IMG/VR virus record: IMGVR_UViG_3300017709_000017
Span: 1-31,070 of that record
Reading direction: 5' to 3' (one strand)
DNA length: 31,070 nucleotides
From: a virus
Shown here: positions 8,557 to 15,547 of the stretch, in pieces
How positions within the stretch are numbered: the stretch's first letter is position 1
Layout: the number at the start of each line of letters is the position of its first letter
The notes under the pieces: generated by a model
Seen by the model: the letters and a program-made list of their open reading frames with translations, nothing else
The model's database searches: none
Told to the model about the DNA's origin: nothing
Made by a program: the position numbers and the translations under genes

Positions 8557-8836
8557 TATTTCTCTCCTTCATTAGTGGTCGTTTGACTGCACGACTTAGC
8601 ATTTGCTTTGCCTGTTCTTTACTGACAGGCTTAAGGTTATAATCATGGATAGCTTTATCGTAGGCTTGTGCTTCTTCAAGACTGTCAAAAGCAACAAAAG
8701 TTCCTGTATCTAAAGACTTCTTTAAGGCTTGGTTTGTTGGTAAAACCTGACCTTCCCAAAGAGTCGGATAAACAATTTGTTTTTTATCAATTTCATCTAT
8801 TCTTGTAACAACAGTAGACATTGTACCATTGTTCAT
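8531..8836 (-). CDS. Hypothetical protein between portal and Bbp19-like gene
   Basis: I place the start at the ATG at 8836, just after the portal stop; the frame can be read further upstream but only inside the portal gene. An alternative ATG is at 8821. The 101-aa product has VYPTLWEGQVLPTNQALKKSLDTGTFVAFDSLEEAQAYD. That pattern (PT-x-W-G...A-x-x...F-x-S-x-EEA-x-x-Y/E) recurs in phage virion proteins of unknown role. The start lies within a 7-bp inverted repeat (8836-8852), and no strong ribosome site is visible, so it may be coupled to portal translation. The exact start is uncertain. Confidence 0.7.
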   Translation of the reverse strand: MNNGTMSTVVTRIDEIDKKQIVYPTLWEGQVLPTNQALKKSLDTGTFVAFDSLEEAQAYDKAIHDYNLKPVSKEQAKQMLSRAVKRPLMKERNIGNASPTN

Positions 8837-8858
8837 AATGATCTTATCATTAATAATA

Positions 8859-10436
8859 TTATTGAAGTGGTGCTTCAGGATTGGGTCCACCTTGCCCCCC
8901 TTGTGCCATTTGCTGTTGCTGCATTTGCATTTGCTGCTGCATTTGAGCCATAGCTTGTTTTTGCATTTCAACCCGTTCTTGTGGAGTTGTTATAAGCTCA
9001 GAGGGAACCGCCATTTGTTCTGCCACATAATCAAGTACAGCTTCTTGTTTTAACACAAACTGCCCTGCTGGACCTGCTGCCTGTGCAATCTGAGCAAATT
9101 GCATAACCTCTTGCACCTTTGCCATATTTTGAGCTTGGGCAAGTGGAGCCGACGGGACAACTTTTACTTCCAAGCCATTCACTCGGAGAGGTAAATCAAT
9201 CATTCCCATTTGATCCATTGTTTCTAAAGTTCGCCTGACAACAGGGTACATCGTTTCATTAATGAGCCGACCAAATGCTGCCCCTAAGTTTTGAGCAAGC
9301 TGACGGGTTTTCTCTGTAATTTCCGTTGCGGATCGTGCTGACATATTTTCAGGCGGTAAATCTTCGTCTAGTAAAATTTTCTTAATAGACATTCTTAAAT
9401 CGTTTGCCACAATTTGTGAGAGTTGAGGGTCCCCGGAACGTGGTAGTGGAGCAAGACTAGCACCTTGAGGACCCCCGTTTCGGGCAACGGGTATGATTGC
9501 ACCGGGAAGAATTTGTATTGTCGATGGGTTTAAGATTCCGTCATCGCTTGCCGTAAAAACTCCCCCGATTGATAGAGAAGCATTTTTAAGGGTTAGTTCT
9601 ATGGCTCGGTTTAAAGATTTAATGTCGGGCAGGGCAGTCAAACACACACCTCGCCCCATGATTTCTTGAGAAGCCACCATATACCGGGCGATAACCCAAG
9701 GAAAGGATGTGAGTTCTCTGTGCAGCAATTCATGTTGCCCGGATTCATCTATGATTTGATAATGATACATACCCTTTGTTTTATCGTAATAGGTCGATTC
9801 AATCAGCGTTATTTTATCGTTTTCAGAGTCTTTATACCGAGAAGCAATTTCATTTGGTATTTCGATGTCCGGGTATTCTTGATCCAAAACATTAAAAGGC
9901 TTCTTAATTTTTCGATACACTTTATCCACGGTGCCAAAAGGACCCTCTTCAAAACACACCGTAAAAGTTGGAATACAGGTAAATCGCATAGGCTGCACTT
10001 CATCACCGGGCTGTATCAGCATCACAGCCGTACCGATTGCCAGTTCAAGAAGAAACTCACCCATCGCCATATCAAAGTTCGATTGCCTGAGAACGCCAAA
10101 CATCTTGGTCGTATAATCATCAAGAACACGTTGAATTTCAACTTGCCGTTCTGCCGGAATTGATTTACCGGGTGCTAACCGACACCAGTTTCGCATGGGA
10201 GGAAAGATACCAGACTGAAGTCGATTAGCAAAACGGTGCGTGGATTGAATAGCAGTGCTATCAAAAACCCTCGACATTTTATCCTGACCCGGAACATCCC
10301 CTTCGTAATACCCATCATAGAGATTTCTATTGGGCAAGCAGTAACGATAGGCATCTTCGTAAATAGACCGCCATTGATCTTTTTTTGAGGTTGCTGCCTC
10401 ATACCGTTTTTTAATCGTTTCAGGTTTTAATTTCAT
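8859..10436 (-). CDS. Portal (head-tail connector) protein, T7 gp8-like
   Basis: This 525-aa protein has the classic connector start: YEAATSKKDQWRSIYEDAYRY, then KMSRVFDSTAIQSTHRFANRLQSGIFPP and NWCRLAPGK within the first 110 residues. Later come AIGTAVMLIQPGDE, YMVASQEIMGRGVCLTALPDIKSLN and the region MSARSATEITEKTRQLAQNLGAAFGRL. It would form the dodecameric ring for DNA entry and exit at one capsid vertex. The last 40 residues are a Gln/Met-rich low-complexity tail ending in GGQGGPNPEAPLQ. Its ATG overlaps the stop of a 47-aa gene as ATGA. Length matches T7 gp8 (536 aa). Confidence 0.95.
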   Translation of the reverse strand: MKLKPETIKKRYEAATSKKDQWRSIYEDAYRYCLPNRNLYDGYYEGDVPGQDKMSRVFDSTAIQSTHRFANRLQSGIFPPMRNWCRLAPGKSIPAERQVEIQRVLDDYTTKMFGVLRQSNFDMAMGEFLLELAIGTAVMLIQPGDEVQPMRFTCIPTFTVCFEEGPFGTVDKVYRKIKKPFNVLDQEYPDIEIPNEIASRYKDSENDKITLIESTYYDKTKGMYHYQIIDESGQHELLHRELTSFPWVIARYMVASQEIMGRGVCLTALPDIKSLNRAIELTLKNASLSIGGVFTASDDGILNPSTIQILPGAIIPVARNGGPQGASLAPLPRSGDPQLSQIVANDLRMSIKKILLDEDLPPENMSARSATEITEKTRQLAQNLGAAFGRLINETMYPVVRRTLETMDQMGMIDLPLRVNGLEVKVVPSAPLAQAQNMAKVQEVMQFAQIAQAAGPAGQFVLKQEAVLDYVAEQMAVPSELITTPQERVEMQKQAMAQMQQQMQMQQQQMAQGGQGGPNPEAPLQ

Positions 10437-10576
10437 TTCTTTTTACCATAAGCCTTCATAGCAATTTTGCCCGAGGTCGATTTGGCAAAAGACTTAGCAT
10501 CTTCAACACCCTGTTTGGTGTAAGCAAAATGTTTTGTTTTCATGCCTTCTTTGGTTTTATACATGACCTTTGGCAT
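10433..10576 (-). CDS. Small basic protein (47 aa) coupled to portal
   Basis: The start ATG lies immediately after the stop of a 22-codon gene and the TGA overlaps the portal ATG, so all three are packed with no spacer. The product, MPKVMYKTKEGMKTKHFAYT plus 27 more residues ending in YGKKK, is about one third Lys. It looks like a small nucleic-acid-binding or virion-associated protein. Gene packing and start/stop fit support it as real. I do not know its function. Confidence 0.75.
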   Translation of the reverse strand: MPKVMYKTKEGMKTKHFAYTKQGVEDAKSFAKSTSGKIAMKAYGKKK

Positions 10577-10645
10577 TTATTTTTTCGTACCCTTTTTAGG
10601 GGGTCTGCCTTTTTTTGTTCCGTACGTTCCCATACCTTTTGGCAT
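10577..10645 (-). CDS. Very small basic protein (22 aa, GRPPKK)
   Basis: MPKGMGTYGTKKGRPPKKGT followed by KK is the entire product. It has an AAGGAT ribosome site 7 nt upstream and its stop abuts the next ATG. GRPPKK resembles an AT-hook-like DNA minor-groove motif (core GRP). Similar 'GTYG-x-K-x-GRPPKK' peptides occur near the portal in marine podophages, as far as I recall. It is short enough that real expression needs proof, but the tight packing argues for it. Confidence 0.6.
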   Translation of the reverse strand: MPKGMGTYGTKKGRPPKKGTKK

Positions 10646-10649
10646 AAAC

Positions 10650-11423
10650 TTATCCTTCCCTTGGGTTAAAACGAACACCAGATGTTGATGCTCCGAAATC
10701 AGACACGCCCAAGCCGGGGCTAAACCGATCTTGTGACATAAGAAGCCTTTGACCACCAAAACGTCTCAATCTGTTTCGAGATATCATCTGGCGTATTTGT
10801 TTACGTCGTTCCGCTTCGGCAATCATTTCCTGTTTTTTCTGGATCATTTCTTCATCGGAATATCCCTGTCCCTCAAGGACTGAGAAATCAACAATCTCTT
10901 GAACGCTATCGCCATCCCCTGTGACCGCACTTGCATTAGAGGGAGCCGTAAAGGTTGAAGCAGCAGCAGCATTAGCAGCAGCAATAGCAGCAGCATTATC
11001 GCTGACATTGGATGTACCGTCACTTTGAAGGGTATCATTTGTTGAAGATGACCCGGTATTTAAAGCAACTTGATCGGATGTTGCGTCAATATCCCCAAAG
11101 TAATCTCTGTATTCGTCCATGAGCCCAGACGCTAACCCTCGTTTTGTTTTGCCTAAATCAACAGTTTGATCATTGGATAGCGTGGTGCCAAAATTCTTTC
11201 CCTCATCCGTAAGAGGATCATTTGTAAGAGTTGCACCGCCCTCAACAGCGGTTTCAATTTCTTCAAAGCCAGATAAAACGCCTTGTGCTGCAGTAAGTTT
11301 TGTACGACCTGTGCTTATTTGCGTACCATCAGGCGTTTCAATCGACCAATACTTCCCTGTATCCACCAATTTATTGCCGGAAGCCGAGGTAAAGGTCGGG
11401 TTTGGAGCGTTTGGCTTATTCAA
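10650..11423 (-). CDS. Hypothetical virion-region protein with Ala-rich linker
   Basis: The frame must start at the TTG at 11423, because a stop lies three bases upstream and no ATG occurs until residue 101. GGAAGG lies 12 nt before it, a poor spacing. The 257-aa product has a polar N-terminus with IETPDGTQISTGRTKLTAAQ and FEEIETAVEGGATL. A low-complexity segment follows around residues 140-165 (DNAAAIAAANAAAASTF). Then comes a basic helix with EEMIQKKQEMIAEAERRKQI, and the end contains RNRLRRFGGQRLL. The C-terminal RRFGGxxLL-type ending is seen in short phage head proteins. Function is unknown. Confidence 0.7.
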   Translation of the reverse strand: MNKPNAPNPTFTSASGNKLVDTGKYWSIETPDGTQISTGRTKLTAAQGVLSGFEEIETAVEGGATLTNDPLTDEGKNFGTTLSNDQTVDLGKTKRGLASGLMDEYRDYFGDIDATSDQVALNTGSSSTNDTLQSDGTSNVSDNAAAIAAANAAAASTFTAPSNASAVTGDGDSVQEIVDFSVLEGQGYSDEEMIQKKQEMIAEAERRKQIRQMISRNRLRRFGGQRLLMSQDRFSPGLGVSDFGASTSGVRFNPREG

Positions 11424-11426
11424 AGT

Positions 11427-11900
11427 TTAAAATAACCTTCCATAAATGGCGTAGTCCCTGCAATCGGGACCATATCGCTTACACAATCCTTCCTTTTTAA
11501 ATAGCACAGAGGATATCCACCTGTCTGCAAGAGAATTGTCGGAGCAAACATGGGCTTGAAACCGCCACAATTTAAGTTCTTTGGCTATGAAATCAAACCA
11601 TTTAAGGCTTGCCCGGTGCCAAACGTGTCGTTTTTTACCTAAATTTGCATCCGGGATCATCCATGCTTCGGCAACGCCTGTCCAAAGAAGGTGAAACCCA
11701 AAGGAAACATAAAGTTTATCTTTAGAAATGCCTGTCCACGCCTGTCCTTCTTTAACAAATTCAAAGTTATTGCCTTCAAATACAGGTCGATCAATCTCTC
11801 GGAGTGTCATAAGCGTTGGATGATGAGGGTGAAAAGGAATTAATCGGTTGGAAATACCGTCCAGACCCATAGCTTTTTCCATTTGTCTAGGCGAAAACAT
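11427..11900 (-). CDS. GNAT-like protein, T7 gp13-type (internal virion protein A)
   Basis: I choose the ATG at 11900, overlapping the terminase stop by 14 bp. An ATG at 11882 is an alternative, and neither has a strong ribosome site. The 157-aa product has a short N-terminal HPHHPTLMTL segment, then GQAWTGISKDKLYVSFGFHL, a helix AWMIPDANLGKKRHVWHRAS, and VCSDNSLADRWISSVLFKKE. This last stretch resembles the late strand-helix region of acetyltransferase-fold proteins (an environment-sensing N...A-x-x-W/F-x-x-x-LGF pattern). T7 gp13, annotated as internal virion protein A, has the same fold and similar length. The acetyl-CoA binding loop (Q/RxxGxG/A) is not clear, so enzyme activity is uncertain. 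Confidence 0.65.
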   Translation of the reverse strand: MFSPRQMEKAMGLDGISNRLIPFHPHHPTLMTLREIDRPVFEGNNFEFVKEGQAWTGISKDKLYVSFGFHLLWTGVAEAWMIPDANLGKKRHVWHRASLKWFDFIAKELKLWRFQAHVCSDNSLADRWISSVLFKKEGLCKRYGPDCRDYAIYGRLF

Positions 11901-13413
11901 CAAAATCAAGCCCGGCATAGACAGGTTTGGAAAAGGACGTATCTGATCCTCGCACCAATCGTCGGTGTTCACCACCGCCTAGACATAAATACCCGGCAGC
12001 ATCGCCAATATGTGAGTGTTCGTTCTTGTTTGGGCTGTCTTTAAACCTCTCAACGCCTGATCCAATACTCACTCTCTTGAAATGATAGCCCCCGGCTAGT
12101 GATTTTCGCAATCGAACACAGGTTTTATTGACCATAAAGCCGGGTTTGCCCTCAATTAATCGTCCCATAGGAGATGCAAGGGCTTCTCTTCTCACTTTAA
12201 AATCGTTTGATGCAGTGGGACGAGCCATTAATCCATGTGTTTTTAAGTGGTCAAAAGCGGTTGTTTCATAGATTGCATCTCTTTGGGACCCTGCCGGATC
12301 GCCCCAAATCATTACAGGCATTTTTGGGAAGTATGTTTCCAGTTCTGCTTTGAGAATATGGCAAAATCGTTCCAATCCCATGTCAAACGTCACAACTTCA
12401 TGGAGAATATGCCATCGACCATTGGGCAATCTCTGTCCAAAGACAGCAACCGGGGTCAATCCAAAGTCCAAACCAATCTGAATGGGTACATTTTTTTCTG
12501 GCTCAAGGTCTAAAGACATTAAATTATCGTCATATTCAGGCCAAACGGAGCGTCCTTCCTGAACATAAGTGTATTTTCCTTCCGCATAACAGCGTATCCA
12601 ATCAAGATTTTTACCGCCCAAAAGCTGTTCGTAATAACCGCCCGGTAAATTGGATAAGTTTTCAGCTTTAGGGTTAGTTTGCCACCATTTGCCGGCAGCA
12701 TGAATAAATCCTTGAGCTTCGGGCATATCGGATGGAACTTTATCCAGAGAAACTTCGTGAACACCGCCTTGCTGACGAAAGAATTTCCACGCAAATTTAC
12801 CTTTTGGCGTTTCTTTTTCGGCAAGTTTATACCAGTAATGATCATCATCCATAGGATTTGTATCCATGATAACCCCTCGCCATGTACAGCCCCCATCCGC
12901 TTCTGTAGGATATCGTCCCACTCGATGCGTTAAACCATCAATTACAGCTTTGGGAAGTTCTCTTGCTTCATTTACCCAAGCCCCGGTAAGTTCGAGAGAC
13001 AATAATTTTCTCACATCTTTAGGTTGATCCAAAGCTAAGAAGATAACTTCCATATTAACCCCGGCAGCCCCTTCACGACTTGGTAGTTTTAAGTGATGGG
13101 TGATTGGCGGTGCGTATCTTACAGGTCCCCACGTTTCCTCGGGAAATAACTCAAGCCATGTTTTAAGCGTTGTGGTTTTAAGCATGGGATAGCTGTTTCT
13201 TACTATTGCAAACCTTGAATATTTAATGCCATCACGAATAGAAGGCTTTTGTTCCACAGCAATTTTCATTAATTCGGAAGCACAGGCGTAAGATTTGCCC
13301 GATCCCACAGGACCCATGAGCCCTCGAACAAAAGATTTATCTTTGAGAAACTTCCAGACTTGCGGAGAATTGCTAAAATCCAGTTTCATCGCTTTTGGAA
13401 ATTGATTACTCAT
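11887..13413 (-). CDS. terL: Terminase large subunit
   Basis: This 508-aa packaging motor and nuclease has a Walker A GPVGSGKS at residues 34-41. An acidic Walker B-like region near LELTGAWVNEARELP follows at about residues 140-155. The C-terminal nuclease domain carries its acidic residues in IQIGLDFGLTPVAVFGQ, then VMIWGDPAGSQRD and SHIGDAAGYLCLGGG. This Walker A spacing and the DFG...GDPAG...D arrangement are typical of T7-like gp19. It cuts and translocates DNA at the portal. It overlaps both neighbours. Unlike T7, it comes before the portal and capsid genes in transcription, directly after the small subunit. Confidence 0.95.
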   Translation of the reverse strand: MSNQFPKAMKLDFSNSPQVWKFLKDKSFVRGLMGPVGSGKSYACASELMKIAVEQKPSIRDGIKYSRFAIVRNSYPMLKTTTLKTWLELFPEETWGPVRYAPPITHHLKLPSREGAAGVNMEVIFLALDQPKDVRKLLSLELTGAWVNEARELPKAVIDGLTHRVGRYPTEADGGCTWRGVIMDTNPMDDDHYWYKLAEKETPKGKFAWKFFRQQGGVHEVSLDKVPSDMPEAQGFIHAAGKWWQTNPKAENLSNLPGGYYEQLLGGKNLDWIRCYAEGKYTYVQEGRSVWPEYDDNLMSLDLEPEKNVPIQIGLDFGLTPVAVFGQRLPNGRWHILHEVVTFDMGLERFCHILKAELETYFPKMPVMIWGDPAGSQRDAIYETTAFDHLKTHGLMARPTASNDFKVRREALASPMGRLIEGKPGFMVNKTCVRLRKSLAGGYHFKRVSIGSGVERFKDSPNKNEHSHIGDAAGYLCLGGGEHRRLVRGSDTSFSKPVYAGLDFDVFA

Positions 13414-13624
13414 AGACCCTCGCTGCTAAAAGTTTTTCTTTTTCTTCGACAAAGGCATCCGTAACAATAGATGCAATCACCTGTCCGACATCACACTTGT
13501 TCATTTTTACAGCTTCCTCAATCAGCCAGTGTTTTTCATCGTCATCTAAATAAGAATACACATTACCTTTTTTTATTTTTAACTCTTTGAAAATTAAGTT
13601 GTCAAAACGATCGTTGTATTTCAT
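13406..13624 (-). CDS. Small protein with ribbon-helix-helix-like pattern
   Basis: This 72-aa protein lies between the terminase subunits, overlapping each (ATGA with the small subunit, 8 bp with the large). Residues 24-60 read YSYLDDDEKHWLIEEAVKMN then a loop and VGQVIASIVTDAF. The pattern, short strand then two helices with 'D-x-E-x-x-x-L-x-x-x-A' and 'x-x-x-V-I-x-x-I-V', resembles CopG-type ribbon-helix-helix proteins. It could be a packaging accessory DNA-binder or a regulator. The family call is tentative. Confidence 0.6.
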   Translation of the reverse strand: MKYNDRFDNLIFKELKIKKGNVYSYLDDDEKHWLIEEAVKMNKCDVGQVIASIVTDAFVEEKEKLLAARVYE

Positions 13625-14025
13625 TTGCTCTTGCCTTTCTTTTTTGATGGGGCTTCTCCTTCTGGACCAAGCATTTGTATTTCTACAACAGCCGGTCGAT
13701 TGGCGTTTTGCTCCCGGTCAAGAAGTCCGGCTGACTTGGCAAGAGTTTGCAGCACTCTGACCTTATCAACCATTTCAACTTCCAAGCCCTGACCGGGTAA
13801 CACTCTTATTTTTTTTATCGCAGAAAGGGCATAATCTGGAATATCCTTACTGGCTTTTACATCCACTTCACCCTGTTCATTCCACGTTAGAATATCTGTG
13901 ATCTTACTTGTTCCCAAATTAATCAACTCGGTTGCTAATGCGTCCCTGTTATCAACAATAACATCACTGCCTTTTATTCTGCGATTAATCTCACGAATAC
14001 CGCCAAATCCCTTAATCCTACTCAT
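13621..14025 (-). CDS. Probable terminase small subunit
   Basis: This 134-aa protein is directly upstream of the large terminase. Residues 30-80 (ALATELINLGTSKITDILTW then KASKDIPDYALSAIKKIRVL) are followed by GLEVEMVDKVRVLQTLAKSAGLL. These match the C-terminal oligomerisation half of phage terminase small subunits, which commonly read 'AIxxI...G..ixmxDKxxALexLakhxGL'. The N-terminal part is short and may lack a full helix-turn-helix, and the end is Lys-rich. It would recognise the packaging start and recruit TerL. It begins inside the SSB stop (TGATG). Confidence 0.8.
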   Translation of the reverse strand: MSRIKGFGGIREINRRIKGSDVIVDNRDALATELINLGTSKITDILTWNEQGEVDVKASKDIPDYALSAIKKIRVLPGQGLEVEMVDKVRVLQTLAKSAGLLDREQNANRPAVVEIQMLGPEGEAPSKKKGKSK

Positions 14026-14480
14026 CAGAACGGTATTTCATCATCTAAATCATGGTTGCCCGGCACAGGCTCGGCTGCACGATCAGGCGTTAAAGAGGGC
14101 GATGAAAAGGAGCCCCCTGGACTCGATTGCTCCTTTGCCTTGTCACACAGAACCAGTGATCCCCCGTAATTGCCAATCACAATCTCAGCAGCAATCTTAT
14201 TCGTGCCATCCTTGCCGGTATACTTTCTCATGGTCATCGTTCCCTCAATCAAAACCGTTGACCCTTTCTCCAGATACTTCTCAGCAATCCCAACCAAAGC
14301 ATCCGACTTAATGACAACCTTATGCCAATCGGTACGCTCCTGTCTTTCACCGTCCTTTGTCTTCCATCGCTCGGTGGTTGCCACTGCTAATTCAGCAATA
14401 CGACCACCGCTAGGAAACGTCCGAACTTCTGGACTGCGACCCAAATTCCCCATGATTGTAATTTTATTATAACTCGCCAT
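14025..14480 (-). CDS. ssb: Single-stranded DNA-binding protein
   Basis: This 151-residue SSB has the bacterial OB-fold signature: MASYNKITIMGNLGRSPEVR, AELAVATTERWKTKDGE, TDWHKVVIKSDALVGIAEKY and KGSTVLIEGTM. A Ser/Pro/Gly-rich linker and the acidic tip DLDDEIPF follow. That tip is the protein-interaction tail of bacterial SSBs, so the phage protein could engage host SSB partners as well as protect replication and recombination intermediates. It is the first gene after the conserved motif at 14650 and carries a leader of about 170 nt. CAGGAGAGA precedes the ATG. SSB is followed directly by terminase genes, so replication and packaging share this transcript. Confidence 0.97.
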   Translation of the reverse strand: MASYNKITIMGNLGRSPEVRTFPSGGRIAELAVATTERWKTKDGERQERTDWHKVVIKSDALVGIAEKYLEKGSTVLIEGTMTMRKYTGKDGTNKIAAEIVIGNYGGSLVLCDKAKEQSSPGGSFSSPSLTPDRAAEPVPGNHDLDDEIPF

Positions 14481-14649
14481 TTGTCTCTCCTGAAAGTTGA
14501 AAAAAGTTTTGTGAGGTACCCCTCTATACGCACGACGGGGTAGCCCCCCATAAGTGCCTTTTTCGTAAGGGTGGGCTGCCCTTCTTTTTTATTCCTACGC
14601 CCTAGCTATCTCCCTTTATTTGTACTGTGTTCAAAGTGTATAACGAACA
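14481..14649 (-). promoter_or_regulatory. Leader region of the SSB/terminase transcript
   Basis: No gene is present. On the minus strand the leader between the motif and the SSB ATG holds a G/C-rich segment with GGGCAGCCC, a G6 run and a second GGGGTACC, able to form stem-loops. CAGGAGAGA precedes the ATG. It is unlike the AT-rich surroundings in composition. Confidence 0.45.
14537..14590 (+). terminator. Stem-loop plus U-tract, plus-strand orientation
   Basis: On the plus strand GGGTAGCCC (14538-14546) can pair with GGGCTGCCC (14573-14581), 9 pairs including one G-U. It is followed at once by TTCTTTTTT, the form of an intrinsic terminator for rightward transcription. No rightward gene lies near, so it may block antisense transcription into the replication genes. 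On the minus strand the same arms form a leader hairpin (one A/C mismatch) in the SSB mRNA. Which use is real is unknown. Confidence 0.45.
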
Positions 14650-14663
14650 TCTAGGTTTTGAAC
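14650..14663 (-). promoter_or_regulatory. Conserved 14-nt motif, copy 2 (upstream of SSB/terminase block)
   Basis: Minus-strand GTTCAAAACCTAGA, just downstream of the initiator stop codon and about 170 nt before the SSB start. It fully matches the five-copy consensus. Its GTGTTCAAA half recurs inverted at 14627-14635, making a 9-bp dyad seen only at this copy. Confidence 0.7.
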
Positions 14664-14664
14664 A

Positions 14665-15546
14665 CTAACGCTTATTGTTAAATGCATCCTTGTAAAACGC
14701 AAGTGAGAAGGGTGGTTGCTTCTCTTCCTTCTTGTACCACATGATCGACTGAAGTATCTCTTTCTTCCATTGGTCCAAGGTTACGCCAGTGCTTGCTATG
14801 TCCTCTGCGATTGCCTCTTGCCTTTCGTCCCACCTGAACTGTCCTCTTGTGCCTAGCTGTAAATCTAATGTCGTAATGTACCATTTTACCATTTCTTTAG
14901 AAATCTCTTTAGTATTAGTATTGTCGTTAGATAATACGTTACTTACAACCTCACGTTGTTGTTCACTCATACAACCTCTAGATGTTGTATAACTCTCCTT
15001 CTTTTGTCTCTTTTTAGCAGTAGGTTTAACAACCTGATGTTGTGCAACTGTGGATAACTTCTTCATTGTTTCACTCGCTTCCTGTGTTTCTAAGTACTCA
15101 ACTTTGTTTACCATTTTACTCGTTAATTCTTCATCACTGACACCGGGATCGTAGATGATTCTCCATGTGGCTCCCTTTCTTCCGACCTTCCGTAATCTAT
15201 TCTGCTGTCCTATTTTCTTCACATATCCCCATTCCTCAAGCAGCTTCATTTGCCGACTGACCGCTTGCTGTGTCTTCCCTAATAGCTCTGCGATTGTCTT
15301 TTGATTGGGAAACAAGGTCCCGGCTTTATTGGCATACAAAGCCAAAGCACAGAGCATGAGAAACGTGGAACTATGGTTGCGAAACCTTGCATCAGCAATG
15401 GCTCTGGATGGTCCTATAAAGTACGCAGCCGGTGCCGTTCGATCATTGGTTGCCGTGTTGTACTCTGCGTCCGGCTTTGTGATTTCCTCACGGGCTTTCT
15501 TACGCTCTTCTAGGATATCTTTATCTCTCATATAGACAACATTCAT
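14665..15546 (-). CDS. Replication initiator, lambda O-like, with internal origin
   Basis: This 293-residue protein has an N-terminal winged-helix domain at about residues 55-130: HSSTFLMLCALALYANKAG, LFPNQKTIAELLGKTQQAVS, then LLEEWGYVKKI and GATWRIIYDP. A charged linker (about 150-210) and a helical C-terminal domain (about 215-290, with MVKWYITTLDLQLGTRGQ and WKKEILQSIMWY) follow. This is the organisation of phage O-type initiators, in which the N-domain binds iterons and the C-domain recruits host replication proteins. Repeated dyads and a DnaA box lie in the DNA encoding the linker, exactly as ori-lambda lies inside O. The gene follows a DnaA domain IV-like gene by one base. No helicase loader is seen nearby. 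Confidence 0.75.
   Translation of the reverse strand: MNVVYMRDKDILEERKKAREEITKPDAEYNTATNDRTAPAAYFIGPSRAIADARFRNHSSTFLMLCALALYANKAGTLFPNQKTIAELLGKTQQAVSRQMKLLEEWGYVKKIGQQNRLRKVGRKGATWRIIYDPGVSDEELTSKMVNKVEYLETQEASETMKKLSTVAQHQVVKPTAKKRQKKESYTTSRGCMSEQQREVVSNVLSNDNTNTKEISKEMVKWYITTLDLQLGTRGQFRWDERQEAIAEDIASTGVTLDQWKKEILQSIMWYKKEEKQPPFSLAFYKDAFNNKR
14945..15057. other. Candidate replication origin: three dyad iterons plus a DnaA box
   Basis: Three copies of ACAACCT...GTTGT-type dyads start at 14945, 14971 and 15029, with plus-strand cores ACAACCTCACGTTGTT, ACAACCTCTAGATGTTGT and ACAACCTGATGTTGT. They are followed by a perfect consensus DnaA box, TGTGGATAA (15049-15057; TTATCCACA on minus). An AT-rich stretch lies next to them at about 14895-14940. 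All of this is inside the linker-coding part of the initiator gene. The architecture is lambda ori-like; function is inferred. Confidence 0.6.
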
Positions 15547-15547
15547 G

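Noticed and set aside
8836-8852. Inverted repeat TAATGAT/ATCATTA as terminator or operator after portal
   Set aside because: The 7-bp stem is almost all A-T, lacks a U-tract and covers a start codon. Too weak to call on its own.
9922-9930. A DnaA box (TTATCCACG) inside the portal gene
   Set aside because: One mismatch from consensus, isolated, with no repeats or AT-rich region near it. Expected by chance in 31 kb.
14945-15057. CRISPR-like array at the ACAACC repeats
   Set aside because: Only three short imperfect dyads with unequal spacing inside a coding gene and next to a DnaA box; an origin explains them better.
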